Below are positions 12,487-13,254 of a stretch of DNA of 13,254 nt, in pieces. The notes under the pieces were generated by a model. The model saw nothing but the letters and a program-made list of their open reading frames with translations, did no database searches and was not told the origin of the DNA. The stretch's first letter is position 1. Each line of letters opens with the position of its first letter. Position numbers and translations under genes: made by a program. Source of the DNA: an uncultured Collinsella sp. GTDB lineage: Bacteria; Actinomycetota; Coriobacteriia; Coriobacteriales; Coriobacteriaceae. The stretch is taken from the NCBI GenBank assembly GCA_937896835.1, contig CALBOJ010000011.1, positions 1 through 13,254 on the forward strand, in the 5' to 3' direction.

Positions 12487-13254
12487 CTACTCGACAGTAA
12501 CGCTTTTCGCCAGGTTACGAGGTTGGTCAACGTCGCAACCGCGCAGGATGGCGACCTCGCGGGCGAGCAGCTGCAGCGGGACGCTCGCGGTGATGGGGCT
12601 GAACACGTCGCGGACGGCCGGCACGCGGATGATGCAATCGGCAATCTTGTTGATCTCCTCGTCACCCTCGGTGGCAACGACGATGACCTTGGCGCCACGC
12701 GCCTTGCACTCCATGAGGTTCGACACGGTCTTGTCGTAGGTGGCACTCTTGGTGGCCACAGCGATGACAGGGAAGCCCGGGTCGATCAGGGCAATGGGGC
12801 CGTGCTTCATCTCGCCAGCGGCGTAGGCCTCGGCATGCAGGTAGCTGACCTCCTTGAGCTTGAGTGCGCCCTCGTAGGAAATAGCGGCACCCATGCCACG
12901 GCCCACGAACAGCGCCGACTGCGCGTCCTTGCACAGCAGGGCGGCCTCATGAACGGCCTCGGTCTGGGTATCCAAAATCCACTGGATCTGCTCGGCCGTA
13001 TCGGAAAGCTCGCGGAACAGCATGCGCGCCTGCTTGGTGGTCAGACGGTACTTAACCTGCGCCAGCAGCAGAGCCAGCAGCGTAAGGCTCACGACCTGAC
13101 CGATAAAGCTCTTGGTCGAGGCGACCGCGATCTCCTTGTTGGCCTTGGTGTAGATGACGCCGTCGCTCTCACGCGCCACCGGGCTGCCCACCACGTTGGT
13201 GATGCCGAAGACCTTGGCGCCCTTGATGCGCGCGTCGCGAATGGCGGCAAGGGT
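12487..13254 (-). CDS. glmS: Glutamine-fructose-6-phosphate aminotransferase, C-terminal 255 residues (5' end beyond window)
   Basis: GlmS makes glucosamine-6-phosphate from fructose-6-phosphate and glutamine, the entry step to UDP-N-acetylglucosamine for peptidoglycan. The visible part is the isomerase half with its two SIS domains: TLAAIRDARIKGAKVFGITN, NVVGSPVARESDGVIYT and ASTKSF in the first, then GRGMGAAISYEGALKLKEVS with LHAEAYAAGEMKHGP in the second. These hold the equivalents of E. coli Lys485, Glu488 and His504, and the protein ends LAKSVTVE with the Lys603 equivalent. The reading frame is open to the right edge, and the glutaminase half and any leader lie outside. A strong terminator follows. 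No oddities seen. Confidence 0.97.
   Translation of the reverse strand, partial: TLAAIRDARIKGAKVFGITNVVGSPVARESDGVIYTKANKEIAVASTKSFIGQVVSLTLLALLLAQVKYRLTTKQARMLFRELSDTAEQIQWILDTQTEAVHEAALLCKDAQSALFVGRGMGAAISYEGALKLKEVSYLHAEAYAAGEMKHGPIALIDPGFPVIAVATKSATYDKTVSNLMECKARGAKVIVVATEGDEEINKIADCIIRVPAVRDVFSPITASVPLQLLAREVAILRGCDVDQPRNLAKSVTVE

Noticed and set aside
1..13254. CRISPR array, transposon, prophage or defence island
   Set aside because: No regularly spaced repeats, transposase, integrase, phage or nuclease genes are visible on either strand.

Overview
The window looks like chromosome from a high-GC gut actinomycete of the class Coriobacteriia, most likely Collinsella or a close relative. 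This is inferred from GC-rich codon use, protein style and gene mix, not from a database match. It carries twelve protein genes, two cut by the window edges. I see no tRNA, rRNA, CRISPR array, transposase or phage gene. Most genes are ordinary metabolic, transport or regulatory genes, and nothing here amounts to a clear new multi-gene system. The less ordinary parts are a degenerate bacterial enhancer-binding-type regulator, two unrecognised small proteins and several structured or palindromic intergenic segments.

Left part (1-2700): the 5' two thirds of a branched-chain aminotransferase gene (ilvE, minus) lies downstream of a DedA-family membrane protein gene (minus), with a terminator between them. 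Divergent from the latter is the serine acetyltransferase gene cysE (plus, GTG start), whose promoter carries a 13-bp palindrome. A GGCGCGCC-armed hairpin closes cysE and the convergent operon.

Middle-left (2700-7040): a three-gene minus-strand operon, marR regulator then two ABC exporter half-transporters, with overlaps or a 1-nt gap. The two ABC subunits have complementary normal and degenerate ATPase motifs, as in LmrCD/BmrCD/TM287-288-type heterodimers. The marR promoter holds two exact 14-bp direct repeats, probable sites for autoregulation.

Middle (7040-8950): an unrecognised 96-residue protein (minus, strong RBS and terminator) is divergent from a nitroreductase (plus). The 291-bp gap between them holds a LacI-type palindrome and foldable leaders on both sides. 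A single-pass membrane protein of unknown function follows on the minus strand.

Right part (8950-13254): a Fis-type regulator whose AAA+ domain has lost its ATPase and sigma-54 contact motifs; a 104-bp highly structured intergenic segment; a YeiH-family transporter divergent from a GntR/FCD regulator that may control it; and the 3' half of glmS (minus) behind a strong terminator. Two related palindromic sequences, one just after the second ABC gene and one just after the gntR gene, suggest a dispersed 3'-end repeat family.
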